Assembly (NCBI RefSeq): GCF_007859635.1
Contig: NZ_CP042306.1
Location: forward strand, 558,001 to 622,000
DNA: 64,000 nucleotides
Source of the DNA: Sphingomonas panacisoli
GTDB lineage: Bacteria; Pseudomonadota; Alphaproteobacteria; Sphingomonadales; Sphingomonadaceae
Reading direction: 5' to 3'
Under the pieces are notes generated by a model that saw only the letters and a program-made list of their open reading frames with translations, was not told the origin of the DNA and ran no database searches. Positions within the stretch are counted from its first letter, which is position 1; the number at the start of each line of letters is the position of its first letter. Shown here piece by piece: positions 52,643-61,941 of this stretch. A program made the translations under genes and the position numbers.

Positions 52643-54640
52643 ATGAAGATGATCGCTAGCCGTGCCGTTGTCGCGTTGATGTTGGCGCTCTTGCCTGTCG
52701 AAACGATCGCGCAGACCGCACCGCCGCCGGCAGCCGTGGCAGCGGAACAGCCCGAAAAGCTCGCCTCCGGTGTGACCTTCACCGTGCCGGCCGAATGGTC
52801 GGTGAAGAAAAGCGGCAAGGTCGTCGAATTGACGCCGGCGGAAAACGACCTCCACCTTGTACTCGTCGATATCGGGGAAGCGGCCGACGCCAAGGCCGCC
52901 GTGGCGGCTGCCTGGGCCGCGTGGAACCCCTCGCGCAGCCGACCCCCGAAGCTGGTCACACCGCGACCCGCCCGGAACGGTTGGGAGGAACGCCAGGTTG
53001 TCGACTACGAAACCAGCCCGAACGAAAAGCGCGTCATGACCGCGGTTGCGCTCCGGTCGGGTAAGGTGTGGACCGTCGCCATCATCGATGGGTTCGAAGG
53101 TACCGCGGAAAAGCGCGGCGCGGCGTTGAGTCTGGTCAGTCAGAGCCTGCGTCCCGCCGGTTATGCGCGCGAAAGCTTTGCCGGCCGCGCCGCCGCGCCG
53201 ATGGATGCCGCGAAGATCGCCGAGCTGCGCGCCTTCGTCGAGGATTCGATGAAGAAGCTGGGTATTCCCGGCGCGTCGTTCGCGCTCACCGACCGTCAGC
53301 GCACCATCTATTCGACCGGCCTCGGCGTGCGCATGCTCGGCCAGCCGACACCGGTCGATGCCGACAGCGAATTCGCGATCGCCTCCAATACCAAGGGGCT
53401 GGTGACGCTGATGCTCGCCAAGCTGGCCGATGAGGGCAAGTTGCGCTGGGACGAGCCGGTCACCGAGGCCTATCCGCCGTTCAAGCTGGGCAGTGCCGCC
53501 ACGACCAGCAAGGTGCTGATCCGCCACCTGATCTGCGCGTGTACCGGTCTGCCGCGCAAGGATATGCAGGTGCTGCTCAACAGCGACCCGAAGGCGGCGG
53601 CGGCCGATGCCTTCGCGCAGCTCGCGGCGACCGAACCGACCAGCGGGTTCGGCGAAGTGTTCCAGTACAACAATCTGATGGCCGCAGCGGCGGGCTATAT
53701 CGGCGGGCATCTGATCCATCCCGAGCTGTCGCTCGACGCGGCCTTCTATCGCTCGATCGACGAAAAGGTCCTGAATCCGCTCGGCATGACTGCGACCACG
53801 TTCGACTTCGATCGCGTGACCGGCGGCAATTGGGCGCGGCCGCATTCGGACGCGCTCGACGGTAACCCTGCGCCGATCCTCGATACGGGGATGAAGCTCA
53901 ACTACGCCTTCACGCGCTACGCGGGCGCCGGCGGGGCGTGGTCGACCGCCAACGACTTGATCAAGTACGTCCGGTTCGAATTGAACGAGGGCAAGCTCGA
54001 CAACGGCACGCAATACGTCACCGCGAAGAACCTGCTGCAGCGGCGCGTGCCCAACGTGCCGATCGGCGAGGACCAGACTTATGGCATGGGGCTGGAGGTC
54101 GACAAGACCTGGGGCGTGACGGTGGTCCACCATGGCGGCAGCCTGGGCGGGTATAAGAGCGACATCATCGTCATTCCCGAGGCTGGGATCGGCGCGGTAC
54201 TGCTGACCAATTCCGGTAACGGTCAGCTGTTGTTGCGGCCGTTCATGCGGCGGCTGCTCGAGATCATGTACGGCGGCAAGCCCGAGGCGGCGGCGGATGT
54301 CGCCTCGTCCGCCGCGCGGATCAAGGCCGAGCTGGCGAAGGAGCGCGAGCGCGTGTCGGTGGTTCCCGACGCTGCGGCCGTGGCGGCGCTGGCACCCAAA
54401 TATTACAGCACCGATCTCGGCCCGCTGACCGTCACCAAGAAGGGTAGCGGCGTGACGTTTGCTTTCCGGACATTCTCCAGCGTCGTTGGTACGCGCAAGA
54501 ACGACGACGGCACGATCAGCTTCGTCATGCTCGACCCGACCTTGCTCCTGTTCCCGCTCGTCGTCGGGAGCGAGGGCGGCAAGCCGTCGCTGATCGTGCG
54601 GGATAGCCAGCACGAGTTCAAATATATCGCGACCAAATAA
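52643..54640 (+). CDS. Secreted serine hydrolase (beta-lactamase class C/esterase family)
   Basis: A 665-residue exported protein. A signal peptide (AVVALMLALLPVETIAQ) is followed by an N-terminal alpha/beta domain of ~170 residues (ASGVTFTVPAEWSVKKSGKV), then the class C beta-lactamase-like domain: S248-N-T-K251 as the SxxK, VFQYNNLM as YxN, and VHHGGSLGG as HxG/KTG equivalent. A C-terminal ~110-residue barrel follows. Such enzymes are usually esterases or D-aminopeptidases, not antibiotic resistance proteins. AGGGGGG overlaps the start; ATG 52649 is also possible. Confidence 0.87.
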   Translation: MKMIASRAVVALMLALLPVETIAQTAPPPAAVAAEQPEKLASGVTFTVPAEWSVKKSGKVVELTPAENDLHLVLVDIGEAADAKAAVAAAWAAWNPSRSRPPKLVTPRPARNGWEERQVVDYETSPNEKRVMTAVALRSGKVWTVAIIDGFEGTAEKRGAALSLVSQSLRPAGYARESFAGRAAAPMDAAKIAELRAFVEDSMKKLGIPGASFALTDRQRTIYSTGLGVRMLGQPTPVDADSEFAIASNTKGLVTLMLAKLADEGKLRWDEPVTEAYPPFKLGSAATTSKVLIRHLICACTGLPRKDMQVLLNSDPKAAAADAFAQLAATEPTSGFGEVFQYNNLMAAAAGYIGGHLIHPELSLDAAFYRSIDEKVLNPLGMTATTFDFDRVTGGNWARPHSDALDGNPAPILDTGMKLNYAFTRYAGAGGAWSTANDLIKYVRFELNEGKLDNGTQYVTAKNLLQRRVPNVPIGEDQTYGMGLEVDKTWGVTVVHHGGSLGGYKSDIIVIPEAGIGAVLLTNSGNGQLLLRPFMRRLLEIMYGGKPEAAADVASSAARIKAELAKERERVSVVPDAAAVAALAPKYYSTDLGPLTVTKKGSGVTFAFRTFSSVVGTRKNDDGTISFVMLDPTLLLFPLVVGSEGGKPSLIVRDSQHEFKYIATK

Positions 54641-54661
54641 GCTCGCCAAAGGGGGACATCG

Positions 54662-55207
54662 ATGACCGGGATTGTTGCGCGTTCGTTTGCCGCAGTGACG
54701 CTGGCGGGCCTCACGGCGAGTTGTGGGGGAGGCGGCCTGGCCGGCGGCGGTTCGCAAAAGGCGGCCGATTGGGCGCTCGATGCGTGCAAGACCTTTCCGA
54801 AGGAAGCCGCCGGCAAGGCCGCGGGCGTCGCCGTCGGCAAGACCGAAACCGCGGGCCAGACTGGCAACGACGACATCCTGGTATCGAATTGCACCTATTC
54901 GAGCGCCGACGGCAAAACCAATTTCGGCGTCCTGCTGCGGCAAGTCAAAACCGGTGGCCAGAGCGTCGATGCGCAGATTGCCGACATGAAATCGCGGCCC
55001 GACATGACCGGGCCGTCGGAGGACGTCGCGATGCCGAAGGGCAAGGCGGTCTGGGCGAGCAAGATGCACACGTTATCGTATGTGCCGGCGGACGGCCGCA
55101 TGATCGTCGTCACGCCGCCCGGCGCCTTCTCGTTCGGTGGCCCCGCGTCGGCGGACGGCGACCTGAAGGCCAAAGCGATAGCGATCGCGAGCGCCGTGGA
55201 GGGTTAG
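54662..55207 (+). CDS. Exported lipoprotein, unknown
   Basis: A 181-residue protein with lipobox LTASC and a Gly-rich spacer. The mature domain has Cys in LDACKTFPKEAAGK and NCTYSSADGK, which may form a disulfide, and ends AIAIASAVEG. It starts 21 nt after the serine hydrolase stop with AGGGGG before ATG 54662, so it is probably in the same operon as that gene. Function unknown; no enzyme motif is seen. Confidence 0.78.
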   Translation: MTGIVARSFAAVTLAGLTASCGGGGLAGGGSQKAADWALDACKTFPKEAAGKAAGVAVGKTETAGQTGNDDILVSNCTYSSADGKTNFGVLLRQVKTGGQSVDAQIADMKSRPDMTGPSEDVAMPKGKAVWASKMHTLSYVPADGRMIVVTPPGAFSFGGPASADGDLKAKAIAIASAVEG

Positions 55208-55244
55208 CGGTTCGACACGTCGGCCACGCCGGCATTCGTGAGTA

Positions 55245-55331
55245 TGGTGGACAGGGCTGGATTCGAACCAGCGTACGGGAAACCCGGGCAGATTTACAGT
55301 CTGCTGCCTTTAACCACTCGGCCACCTGTCC
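55245..55331 (-). tRNA. tRNA-Tyr (anticodon GTA)
   Basis: On the minus strand: GGACAGG acceptor, GGCCGAGTGGTTAAAGGC D-arm, GCAGACTGTAAATCTGC anticodon arm with GTA, a long variable arm (CCGGGTTTCCCG type) and T arm TTCGAATCCAG, ending CCTGTCCACCA. The large variable loop is typical of tRNA-Tyr. Confidence 0.97.
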
Positions 55332-55488
55332 CCAGGTCGTCGCCCGTGTCGGGCGGCTCGCTCGTGGAAAGCGAGGGCGCCCAATGCCGAACCGTTGCCC
55401 CGCTGTCAACGCGAGTCACTGCGCTTGCGCGCGGGGACGCGCGGCAATAGCGTGCGCGGCGTTCATCGCTTCCCAGGGGACACCATCC

Positions 55489-57081
55489 ATGCGCAAGACT
55501 CTGCTCGCCGCGGCCGCGGCCATAGCGCTCGTCATTCCCGCCGCGTCGCAGTCCAGCGACCTCGGCATGACCACGCGGATCATGGACGAAGGGTTCAACC
55601 GCAGTCAGGTGATGCTGACCGCCGAATATCTCGCCGATCAGATCGGCCCGCGGCTGACCAATTCGCCCGCGATGCGCAAGGCCGAAGGCTGGACGATGGG
55701 CAAGTTCAGCGAATGGGGGCTGTCGAACGTCCACAAGGAAGGGTTCGAGTTCGGCCGCGGCTGGTGGATCGAAAGCTCGTCGGTCAAGATGGTCACCCCG
55801 CGCCCGATCCAGCTGACCGCGATCCCGATCGCCTGGACCCCCGCGACCAACGGCACCGTGACGGGCGAAGTGATCGTGGCCCCGATCGCCAGCCCCGCCG
55901 ATTTCGCCAAGTGGAAGGGCAAGCTGCGCGGCAAGATCGTGTTGCTGACCAAGCCCGATACCGGCTCGGAGCCCGGCACGCCGGCGTTCAAGCGCTGGAC
56001 CGACGACGAACTGGCCAGGATGGATCAGTTCGAGCAGCCGACCTACGATCCCGGTGCGCCCGATGCCAGGACCAAGCGGCTCACCGCCGCCAAGGCGGTC
56101 GATGCGTTTCTCCAGGAAGAAGGGGCGCTTGCCTATGCGACCAAGTCGCGGCTCGACGGCAAGCTCGTCCATGGCGAAGGCTATCTGTTCGGGGTCGGCG
56201 ATACGGTGAAGACGCCGGGCGTCGAGATCGCGGCGGAGGATTATCGCCGCCTCGCACGGCTCGCCGGGCTCGGTCTCGCGCCGACCGTGTCGATCAACAG
56301 CGACGTGCGGTTCGACGACAGCGATGCCAACGCTTACGATATCATCGCCGACATTCCCGGGACGTCGAAGGACGGCACCTATGTGATGGCGGGCGCGCAT
56401 CTCGATTCCTGGGTGGCGGGCGATGGTGCTGCCGACAACGGCGCCGGCTCGGCGATGATCATGGAGGCCGCGCGCATCCTGTCCAGGATGCCCAAGCCAA
56501 AGCGCACGATCCGCTTCGCCTTATGGGCGGGCGAGGAACAGGGGCTGCTCGGCAGTCTCGCCTATATCCAGAACCATTACGTCACTCGGGGCACCAATGC
56601 GCCGACGTCCGGCCTCGCGCGTTACATGGGCTGGGTGAACCGCTGGCCGATCGCGACCAAGCCCGAATGGTCGAAGATGGTCGGGTATTTCAACATCGAC
56701 AACGGATCGGGCAGGTTGCGCGGCATCTATGCCGAGAACAATCCGGCGGTGGTGCCGATCTTCAAGGAATGGCTGACGCCGTTCGCGTCGATGGGCGCGT
56801 CGTCGGTGGTGATCCGCAAGACCGGCGGCACCGACCACGTCTATATGCAGGCGGTGGGCATGCCGGGGTTCCAGTTCATCCAGGACCCGCTCGACTATAA
56901 TAGCCGTATTCACCACACGTCGGTCGACACGTTCGATCATTTGAAGGCGGACGACATGCGTCAGGCGGCGGTGATCCTGGCGACGTTCCTGTGGAACGCG
57001 GCGAACGGCGACGCGCTGCCGCGCCCGCCGCTTCCGACGCAGCCGGTCAAGACCGACCCCTTCGCATATTCGGACGAGTAG
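55489..57081 (+). CDS. Secreted M28 family zinc peptidase
   Basis: A 530-residue exported metallopeptidase. A signal peptide (TLLAAAAAIALVIPAASQ) is followed by an insert domain and the M28 core. Zinc-ligand motifs are MAGAHLDSWVAGDGAADNGA, WAGEEQGLLGSLAY and FNIDNGSGRLRG, then RIHHTSVDTFDHL. It is similar to the bacterial aminopeptidase/carboxypeptidase Q group and probably works in the periplasm or outside. CCAGGGGA is the ribosome site for ATG 55489. The next gene follows 2 nt after its stop. Confidence 0.92.
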   Translation: MRKTLLAAAAAIALVIPAASQSSDLGMTTRIMDEGFNRSQVMLTAEYLADQIGPRLTNSPAMRKAEGWTMGKFSEWGLSNVHKEGFEFGRGWWIESSSVKMVTPRPIQLTAIPIAWTPATNGTVTGEVIVAPIASPADFAKWKGKLRGKIVLLTKPDTGSEPGTPAFKRWTDDELARMDQFEQPTYDPGAPDARTKRLTAAKAVDAFLQEEGALAYATKSRLDGKLVHGEGYLFGVGDTVKTPGVEIAAEDYRRLARLAGLGLAPTVSINSDVRFDDSDANAYDIIADIPGTSKDGTYVMAGAHLDSWVAGDGAADNGAGSAMIMEAARILSRMPKPKRTIRFALWAGEEQGLLGSLAYIQNHYVTRGTNAPTSGLARYMGWVNRWPIATKPEWSKMVGYFNIDNGSGRLRGIYAENNPAVVPIFKEWLTPFASMGASSVVIRKTGGTDHVYMQAVGMPGFQFIQDPLDYNSRIHHTSVDTFDHLKADDMRQAAVILATFLWNAANGDALPRPPLPTQPVKTDPFAYSDE

Positions 57082-57083
57082 AT

Positions 57084-57840
57084 ATGGTGAAACGTCGCGG
57101 TCATCGCCCGAGCCAGGGATCAAACAACCGCCCCCGCATCTGGGGCCGGCATCCCGTGCTCGCCGCGCTCGCCAATCCCGAGCGTACGGTGCGTAAGATG
57201 TGGGCGACGCGCGAGGCGCTGGCCGGGCTCGACATCCCGCCGGTGATTCCTGATCACCTATGCCGACGTCGCCGATCTCGGCCGGCTGGTGCCGGGCGAC
57301 GCGCCGCACCAGGGGCTGGTGATCGAGGTCGAACCGCTCGAGGACATATGGCTCGGCGATCTGCTCGAACAGGGGATGGGCGAGGGCGACGATCGGCCGC
57401 TGCTCGTACTCGATCAGGTCACCGATCCGCACAATGTCGGCGCGATCCTGCGATCGGCGGCGGCGTTCGATGCGCTCGGTATCGTGACACAGGACCGTCA
57501 CTCGCCGCCAGAAAGCGGGGCGCTGGCGCGGTCGGCGTCGGGCGCGCTGGAGATCGTGCCCTGGGTCCGCGTCGTGAACCTATCGCGCGCGCTGGAGGAA
57601 ATCTCGGAAGCCAATTTCTGGCGGATCGGCCTCGCCGGCGAGGCGACCGACACGCTCGGCGCCGCGATCGGCAAGGCGCGAGTGGCGCTGGTGCTCGGCG
57701 CGGAAGGCGAGGGGATGCGGCACAACACGGCGCAGCATTGCGACCAGCTCGCTCGCCTGCCGATCTCGCCGCGGATGGAAAGCCTCAACGTCTCGAACGC
57801 CGCGGCGATCGCGCTCTACGCGGTGGCGGCGCGAGACTGA
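57084..57840 (+). pseudogene. rlmB: 23S rRNA 2'-O-ribose methyltransferase RlmB, single-base frameshift
   Basis: A SpoU-family enzyme expected to methylate 23S rRNA G2251. The N-terminal part (GRHPVLAALANPERTVRKMW) and the C-terminal knot (LGAEGEGMRHN, SLNVSNAAAIALYAVAARD) are both intact, but in different frames. At 57251 an extra T in GATTCCTGATC breaks the frame; deleting it restores IPITYADVADLGRLV. Total length is 3n+1. As rlmB is widely conserved, sequencing error is likely. It directly follows the M28 gene. Confidence 0.85.
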
Positions 57841-57847
57841 CAAAGCT

Positions 57848-57917
57848 GTGCTCCTGCGAAAGCAGGAGCACAGGGTCACAGGCACGCGGCTCTAGGCTCC
57901 TGCTTTCGCAGGAGCAC
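57848..57917. repeat. Intergenic palindromic repeat, family C copy 2
   Basis: GTGCTCCTGCGAAAGCAGGA then GCAC, and its inverted half GGCTCCTGCTTTCGCAGGAG then CAC. The stem is the same as at 38759-38780. It lies between rlmB and the convergent ferredoxin gene. Confidence 0.85.
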
Positions 57918-57921
57918 GGGT

Positions 57922-58239
57922 TTAGTCTTCGGCGGCGATCCGCACCTTCAGCCCGTCGAGCGCGTCGGTGAATTCGATCTGGCACGACAGCCGGCTAGTC
58001 TCGTCGCGGTCGGCGGAGGAATCGAGCAGGTCGTTCTCGTCCTCGCTCATCGGATTCACTTTGGCCGCAAACGCCGGATCGACATGGACGTGGCACGTCG
58101 CGCAGCTGCAACAGCCGCCGCATAGCGCCAGGATCTCGTCGATCCCGGCGTCGCGGATGACTTCCATCACCGAAAGGCCGCTCTCGCCCGTGATTTCCTG
58201 TTCTTCCCCGCCGCGCGTCACGACGATAAGCTTGGGCAT
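57922..58239 (-). CDS. Plant/adrenodoxin-type 2Fe-2S ferredoxin
   Basis: A 105-residue ferredoxin. Four Cys ligands are seen in [17 protein letters not shown] plus SRLSCQIEF. The sequence [20 protein letters not shown] and the acidic [20 protein letters not shown] match adrenodoxin-like electron carriers that serve P450 or Rieske oxygenases. The gene is single, so its partner reductase lies elsewhere. Divergent to the glycosylase gene. Confidence 0.93.
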   Translation of the reverse strand: MPKLIVVTRGGEEQEITGESGLSVMEVIRDAGIDEILALCGGCCSCATCHVHVDPAFAAKVNPMSEDENDLLDSSADRDETSRLSCQIEFTDALDGLKVRIAAED

Positions 58240-58308
58240 GGCTTTCCTTCCCGATCCTGTCGCGTTGCGCCATGCCGCGCGCGGCCCGCGCAATCAAGGC
58301 CACTGCCC

Positions 58309-58932
58309 ATGGTGACGACGACGAAGACGATCCGCGCGGCCTGCGACGCGCTGGCCGAGATCGACCCCGCCTTCGCCCAGGCGATCGAGCGCGCCGGCTA
58401 TCCCGAACCGCGCGTGCGCGATCGCGGTTACGGCACCTTGCTCCGCACGATCATCGGCCAGCAGGTCAGCGTTGCGGCGGCAGCGTCGATCTGGCGCAAG
58501 CTGGAGGAGCAATGCGGCGATCTCGAAGACCCCGCAAACGTCGCCAAGGCGACCGACGAGCAGCTCCGCGCCGCCGGCCTGTCGCGGCAGAAGGCGAGCT
58601 ACGCGCGCAGCCTGGCGGAGGAAGTGACGAGCGGGCGGCTAGACCTCGCCAATCTGCCCGCCGACGACGAGGAAGCGATCGCCAAGCTCGTCCAGGTCAA
58701 GGGCATCGGCCGTTGGTCGGCGGAAATCTATCTGCTGTTCGCCGAAGGGCGGCCCGACGTTTGGCCCGCCGGCGACCTGGCGGTGCAGATCGAGATCGGC
58801 CGCATCCTCGGCCACGAAGAGCGACCCAGCGAGAAGGCGATCCGCGAACTGGCGGAAAAATGGCGCCCGCATCGCGGCGCCGCGGCGATCCTCGCCTGGC
58901 ACCACTATAAGGTCGATATGGACGTGATCTGA
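58309..58932 (+). CDS. alkA: DNA-3-methyladenine glycosylase II (AlkA-like)
   Basis: A 207-residue HhH-GPD glycosylase that removes alkylated bases. LLRTIIGQQVSVAAAASIW starts the core, LVQVKGIGRWSAEIYLLFAE is the helix-hairpin-helix, and the catalytic Asp is in WPAGDLAVQIEIG. It lacks the long N-terminal domain of E. coli AlkA, as in many alphaproteobacteria. The gene stands alone between divergent and convergent neighbours. Confidence 0.92.
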   Translation: MVTTTKTIRAACDALAEIDPAFAQAIERAGYPEPRVRDRGYGTLLRTIIGQQVSVAAAASIWRKLEEQCGDLEDPANVAKATDEQLRAAGLSRQKASYARSLAEEVTSGRLDLANLPADDEEAIAKLVQVKGIGRWSAEIYLLFAEGRPDVWPAGDLAVQIEIGRILGHEERPSEKAIRELAEKWRPHRGAAAILAWHHYKVDMDVI

Positions 58933-58942
58933 ATGCGGCGGA

Positions 58943-59347
58943 TTATCCCGCGGCCCAGGTCATCGTCTGGCAGAATACAGCGACGCATCCCTGTACCTTC
59001 AAATTGGCGCCATCGCGCGTGACGGCGGCGCGATAGGTCTTGCCGGTCTTGGGATCGTAGATGCGGCCCTTCCAGCCGTCGCCGTCGGGCTTCAGGTCGA
59101 GCAGGATCGCCAGCCCCACCAATGGGCGGCTCCGAAGCTTGGGATCGGGGTTGAGCGCGTCGACCGGCGGACCGGACGGCGGTCCCTTGACCAGTTTCAC
59201 GATACGCCCGCACAGTGCTGCACCGCAGGGACCGATCGCGACCAGCGCACCGCGATCGGCGGTCCACCAGCGGCCGGCGATCGGCTGCGCGGCAAGGGCA
59301 GGAAGGGCGAAGACCAGCGCGAGTCCGGCGACGAAGGTGCGAATCAT
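58943..59347 (-). CDS. DUF2147 exported protein
   Basis: A 134-residue protein with signal peptide (TFVAGLALVFALPALA) and the DUF2147 core: PIAGRWWTADRGALVAIGPC, CGRIVKLVKG, LVGLAILLDLKPDGDGWKGR then IYDPKTGKTYRA. The family makes a lipocalin-like barrel in the periplasm; no activity is known. Start ATG 59347. It converges with alkA. Confidence 0.9.
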   Translation of the reverse strand: MIRTFVAGLALVFALPALAAQPIAGRWWTADRGALVAIGPCGAALCGRIVKLVKGPPSGPPVDALNPDPKLRSRPLVGLAILLDLKPDGDGWKGRIYDPKTGKTYRAAVTRDGANLKVQGCVAVFCQTMTWAAG

Positions 59348-59480
59348 GGCACGACGTCTAGCAACACATCGCTCGCGATGCGCCATAACCATGCTCGCAG
59401 TCCACCACCCGGATTGACGCGAGGGCGCAGCGCCCAGCATAGCGGCGCAACTATCGAGCCGGGCCGGACGTACTCATGCG

Positions 59481-60827
59481 ATGGCCGATGAAGGGGATGA
59501 CGTGACGCCACCGCCGACCAGTGACGCGATCGACGGCGGTGCGTTCGGCAAGTCACTGTCCGAAAGCCATGGCAGCGTCCCGGTGCCGCGCGGTGGGTTC
59601 TGGCGCAAGCTGATGGCGTTCATCGGGCCGGGCTATCTGGTCGCGGTCGGTTACATGGACCCGGGCAATTGGGCGACCGACCTCGCCGGCGGATCGGCGT
59701 TCGGCTACACCTTGCTCGCGGTCGTATTGCTGTCGAGCCTGATGGCGATCCTGCTCCAGACATTGTCCGCGCGGCTCGGTATCGCTGCGGGGCTCGATCT
59801 CGCCCAGGCATGCCGTCAGCGGTACAGCCGCCCGGTCACGATCGTGCTGTGGCTGTTGTGCGAACTCGCGATCATCGCGTGCGACCTCGCCGAGGTGCTC
59901 GGCACCGCGATCGCGCTCAAATTGCTGTTCGGGCTCCCCTTGCTGGCGGGCGTCCTCATCACGTCTCTCGACGTGATGCTGCTGCTGGCGCTGCAGCGGT
60001 TCGGGTTCCGCAAGCTGGAGGCGTTCGTCGCGACGTTGCTGATCGTGATCGCCGCCTGCTTCGCCTACGAACTGTGGCTGGCGCGGCCCGATTGGGGCGC
60101 CGTCGCGGGTGGGTTCGTGCCGACGGGACAGATCGTGACCAACCCAGCGATGCTCTACATCGCGATCGGCATCCTCGGCGCGACGGTGATGCCGCATAAC
60201 CTCTATTTGCATTCGTCGGTCGTGCAGACGCGCGCGTTCGATCATCGCGACAAGAAGGGCGCGATGCGCTTCGCGACGATCGATACGGTGATTGCGCTCG
60301 GTTTCGCGTTGCTGATCAACGCCGCGATCCTGATCCTGGCGGCGGCGACCTTCCACGTCGCCGGGCGCACCGACGTCGCCGATATCGAGGATGCGCACCG
60401 CTTGCTGTCGCCGATGCTGGGGGCGGGCGCGGCGAGCGTGGTGTTCGCGCTGGCGCTGCTCGCCTCGGGCCAGAATTCGACGATCACCGGTACGCTGGCA
60501 GGCCAGATCGTGATGGAAGGGTTCCTGCATGTGCGCCTGCCGATGTGGTTGCGGCGCGCGGTGACACGGGCGCTCGCGATCGTGCCCGCGGCATTGGTCA
60601 TCGGGCTGTCGGGGGAGGGCGCGACGACCAATTTGCTGGTGCTCAGCCAGGTCGTGCTCAGCCTGCAATTGCCGTTCGCGGTGATCCCGCTGGTCGCGTT
60701 CACCGCCGACAAGAAACTGATGGGCGAGTTCGCCAGCCCGGTCGCGCTGCGCGTGGCGGCGTGGGTGGTCGCGGCGGTGATCGTCGGGCTGAACGTGAAG
60801 CTGCTGATCGGGATTGCGTTCGGCTGA
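59481..60827 (+). CDS. Nramp family divalent metal transporter
   Basis: A 448-residue transporter with 11 or so helices. The metal site of helix 1 reads [12 protein letters not shown], and helix 6 has [20 protein letters not shown]. The N-terminal 35 residues ([20 protein letters not shown]) are a disordered tail. It imports Mn2+ or Fe2+ with protons, as MntH does; the exact metal is not decidable. No obvious MntR site is seen. Confidence 0.93.
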   Translation: MADEGDDVTPPPTSDAIDGGAFGKSLSESHGSVPVPRGGFWRKLMAFIGPGYLVAVGYMDPGNWATDLAGGSAFGYTLLAVVLLSSLMAILLQTLSARLGIAAGLDLAQACRQRYSRPVTIVLWLLCELAIIACDLAEVLGTAIALKLLFGLPLLAGVLITSLDVMLLLALQRFGFRKLEAFVATLLIVIAACFAYELWLARPDWGAVAGGFVPTGQIVTNPAMLYIAIGILGATVMPHNLYLHSSVVQTRAFDHRDKKGAMRFATIDTVIALGFALLINAAILILAAATFHVAGRTDVADIEDAHRLLSPMLGAGAASVVFALALLASGQNSTITGTLAGQIVMEGFLHVRLPMWLRRAVTRALAIVPAALVIGLSGEGATTNLLVLSQVVLSLQLPFAVIPLVAFTADKKLMGEFASPVALRVAAWVVAAVIVGLNVKLLIGIAFG

Positions 60828-60861
60828 CAGCGCAGGGAGTTCATCCGATGGAGAAGCCGGA

Positions 60862-61188
60862 ATGATCGCACTAGCCGTCTTGATGCTCGCGGCCCTGGCA
60901 CCGGGGGCGCAGGACACGCTGCCACCGATCCCGGCCGGCCTCCTGGGCGCCACCGCGGTGACGTGTGTCCACGTCACTGATCGGGGTATTGTCGATCAAG
61001 CATTCATCGTGTCATCGACCGGCGACCCGGACAATGACCGCGACGTCGTGGCGTGGGTCAAGCAACTCCGCTGGGACCCGGCGACGATGGGCGATGCGAT
61101 ACGAAACCGCTGGTTTCCCATGCCGATCGCGTTCGGCCCTGCCGATCCGCCGAAGGGGCCGAGTATTTGTAGCCCGCCCGCGATCTGA
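60862..61188 (+). CDS. Small exported TonB-C-like protein
   Basis: A 108-residue protein with a cleavable signal (MIALAVLMLAALAPGAQ) and a compact domain: VTCVHVTDRGIVDQAFIVSS, TGDPDNDRDVVAWVKQLRWD. This resembles an isolated TonB C-terminal domain (VDEAGRV...S.G...LD.AA...W.W.P). A role in energy transduction is not implied without a TonB helix. It lies 34 nt downstream of the Nramp gene in the same direction. Confidence 0.65.
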   Translation: MIALAVLMLAALAPGAQDTLPPIPAGLLGATAVTCVHVTDRGIVDQAFIVSSTGDPDNDRDVVAWVKQLRWDPATMGDAIRNRWFPMPIAFGPADPPKGPSICSPPAI

Positions 61189-61266
61189 CGAAGCCGATAA
61201 AATCGTTTTCCTACAACAAACCAGATAGGATAACTGAATCGTTCTCATCCAACCAAGGAGAACGAC

Positions 61267-61680
61267 ATGGCTATCCTCGATGCGATCGTCGGACCGATCG
61301 CCGGGCTGCTCGACAAACTCATTCCCGACCCAAAAGCGCGCGACGAGGCGAAGCTCAAGCTGCTCGAGCTGCAGGGCAGCCAGGAGATGGAGGCGACCCG
61401 CACGCAAATCTCGGCGATCATGGCGGAGGCGCAGTCGGCCGATCCCTGGACCAGCCGCGCGCGACCGAGCTTTCTCTACGTGATGTACGCGCTGCTGCTA
61501 TGGGCGATCCCGATGGGGCTGATCGCCGCGGTCCAGCCGCAAATGGCGAAGGATATCGCGAGCGGCATGAACGCCTATCTCAACGGGATCCCGGAGCCGC
61601 TCTATGCGCTCTTCGGTACGGGCTATCTCGGCTACACCGTCGCGCGGCAATGGGGAAAGGCGAAGGGGATCGACAAGTGA
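61267..61680 (+). CDS. Orphan 3TM holin, gene-transfer-agent type
   Basis: A 137-residue protein beginning MAILDAIVGPIAGLLDKLIP with a helical front and two or three hydrophobic segments (FLYVMYALLLWAIPMGLIAA, PLYALFGTGYLGYTVARQWG). This matches the GTA holin_3TM family, which releases gene-transfer agents or phages through the inner membrane. AAGGAGAA lies just ahead of ATG 61267, a very strong ribosome site. No endolysin, capsid or portal gene is nearby in the window, so it is an orphan. Confidence 0.85.
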   Translation: MAILDAIVGPIAGLLDKLIPDPKARDEAKLKLLELQGSQEMEATRTQISAIMAEAQSADPWTSRARPSFLYVMYALLLWAIPMGLIAAVQPQMAKDIASGMNAYLNGIPEPLYALFGTGYLGYTVARQWGKAKGIDK

Positions 61681-61700
61681 ATGCGGTAGCGCGTGCCAGC

Positions 61701-61740
61701 GGCGATGCGGCGATGCGGCGATCCGGCGATCCGGCGGTGC
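61701..61740 (+). repeat. 8-bp tandem repeat, five copies
   Basis: GGCGATGC, GGCGATGC, GGCGATCC, GGCGATCC and GGCGGTGC follow each other without gaps directly downstream of the holin gene. The surrounding 61681-61941 stretch holds no convincing gene; a GTG-started 44-codon frame overlaps the holin stop but has repeat-like composition. Confidence 0.85.
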
Positions 61741-61941
61741 AGTCAGCGGGCCTTCGGCAAGCCCGGCGCCGGTCCGACCGCATCTTCCGTCGATCGGAAC
61801 ATCGCGGCTAGTGTAAACTTGGTGTCAACTTAGGGATCGTCGCGCGCAGCAAATCGTCGGCCGGCGCGCTGTCTGTCGGCGAGGGTCGGACGTTCCTCAA
61901 GCTGACGAGCCTCCAGGAGTCACATCGAGAGAGCGCCGCGC

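Noticed and set aside
52631..55069. An 812-codon open frame antisense to the serine hydrolase and lipoprotein
   Set aside because: Same shadow composition, no ribosome site, and it would overlap two well-supported genes completely.
61677..61811. A 44-codon GTG-start frame overlapping the holin stop
   Set aside because: Its middle is encoded by the 8-bp tandem repeat and the composition is Arg/Ala-rich without motif; probably chance.
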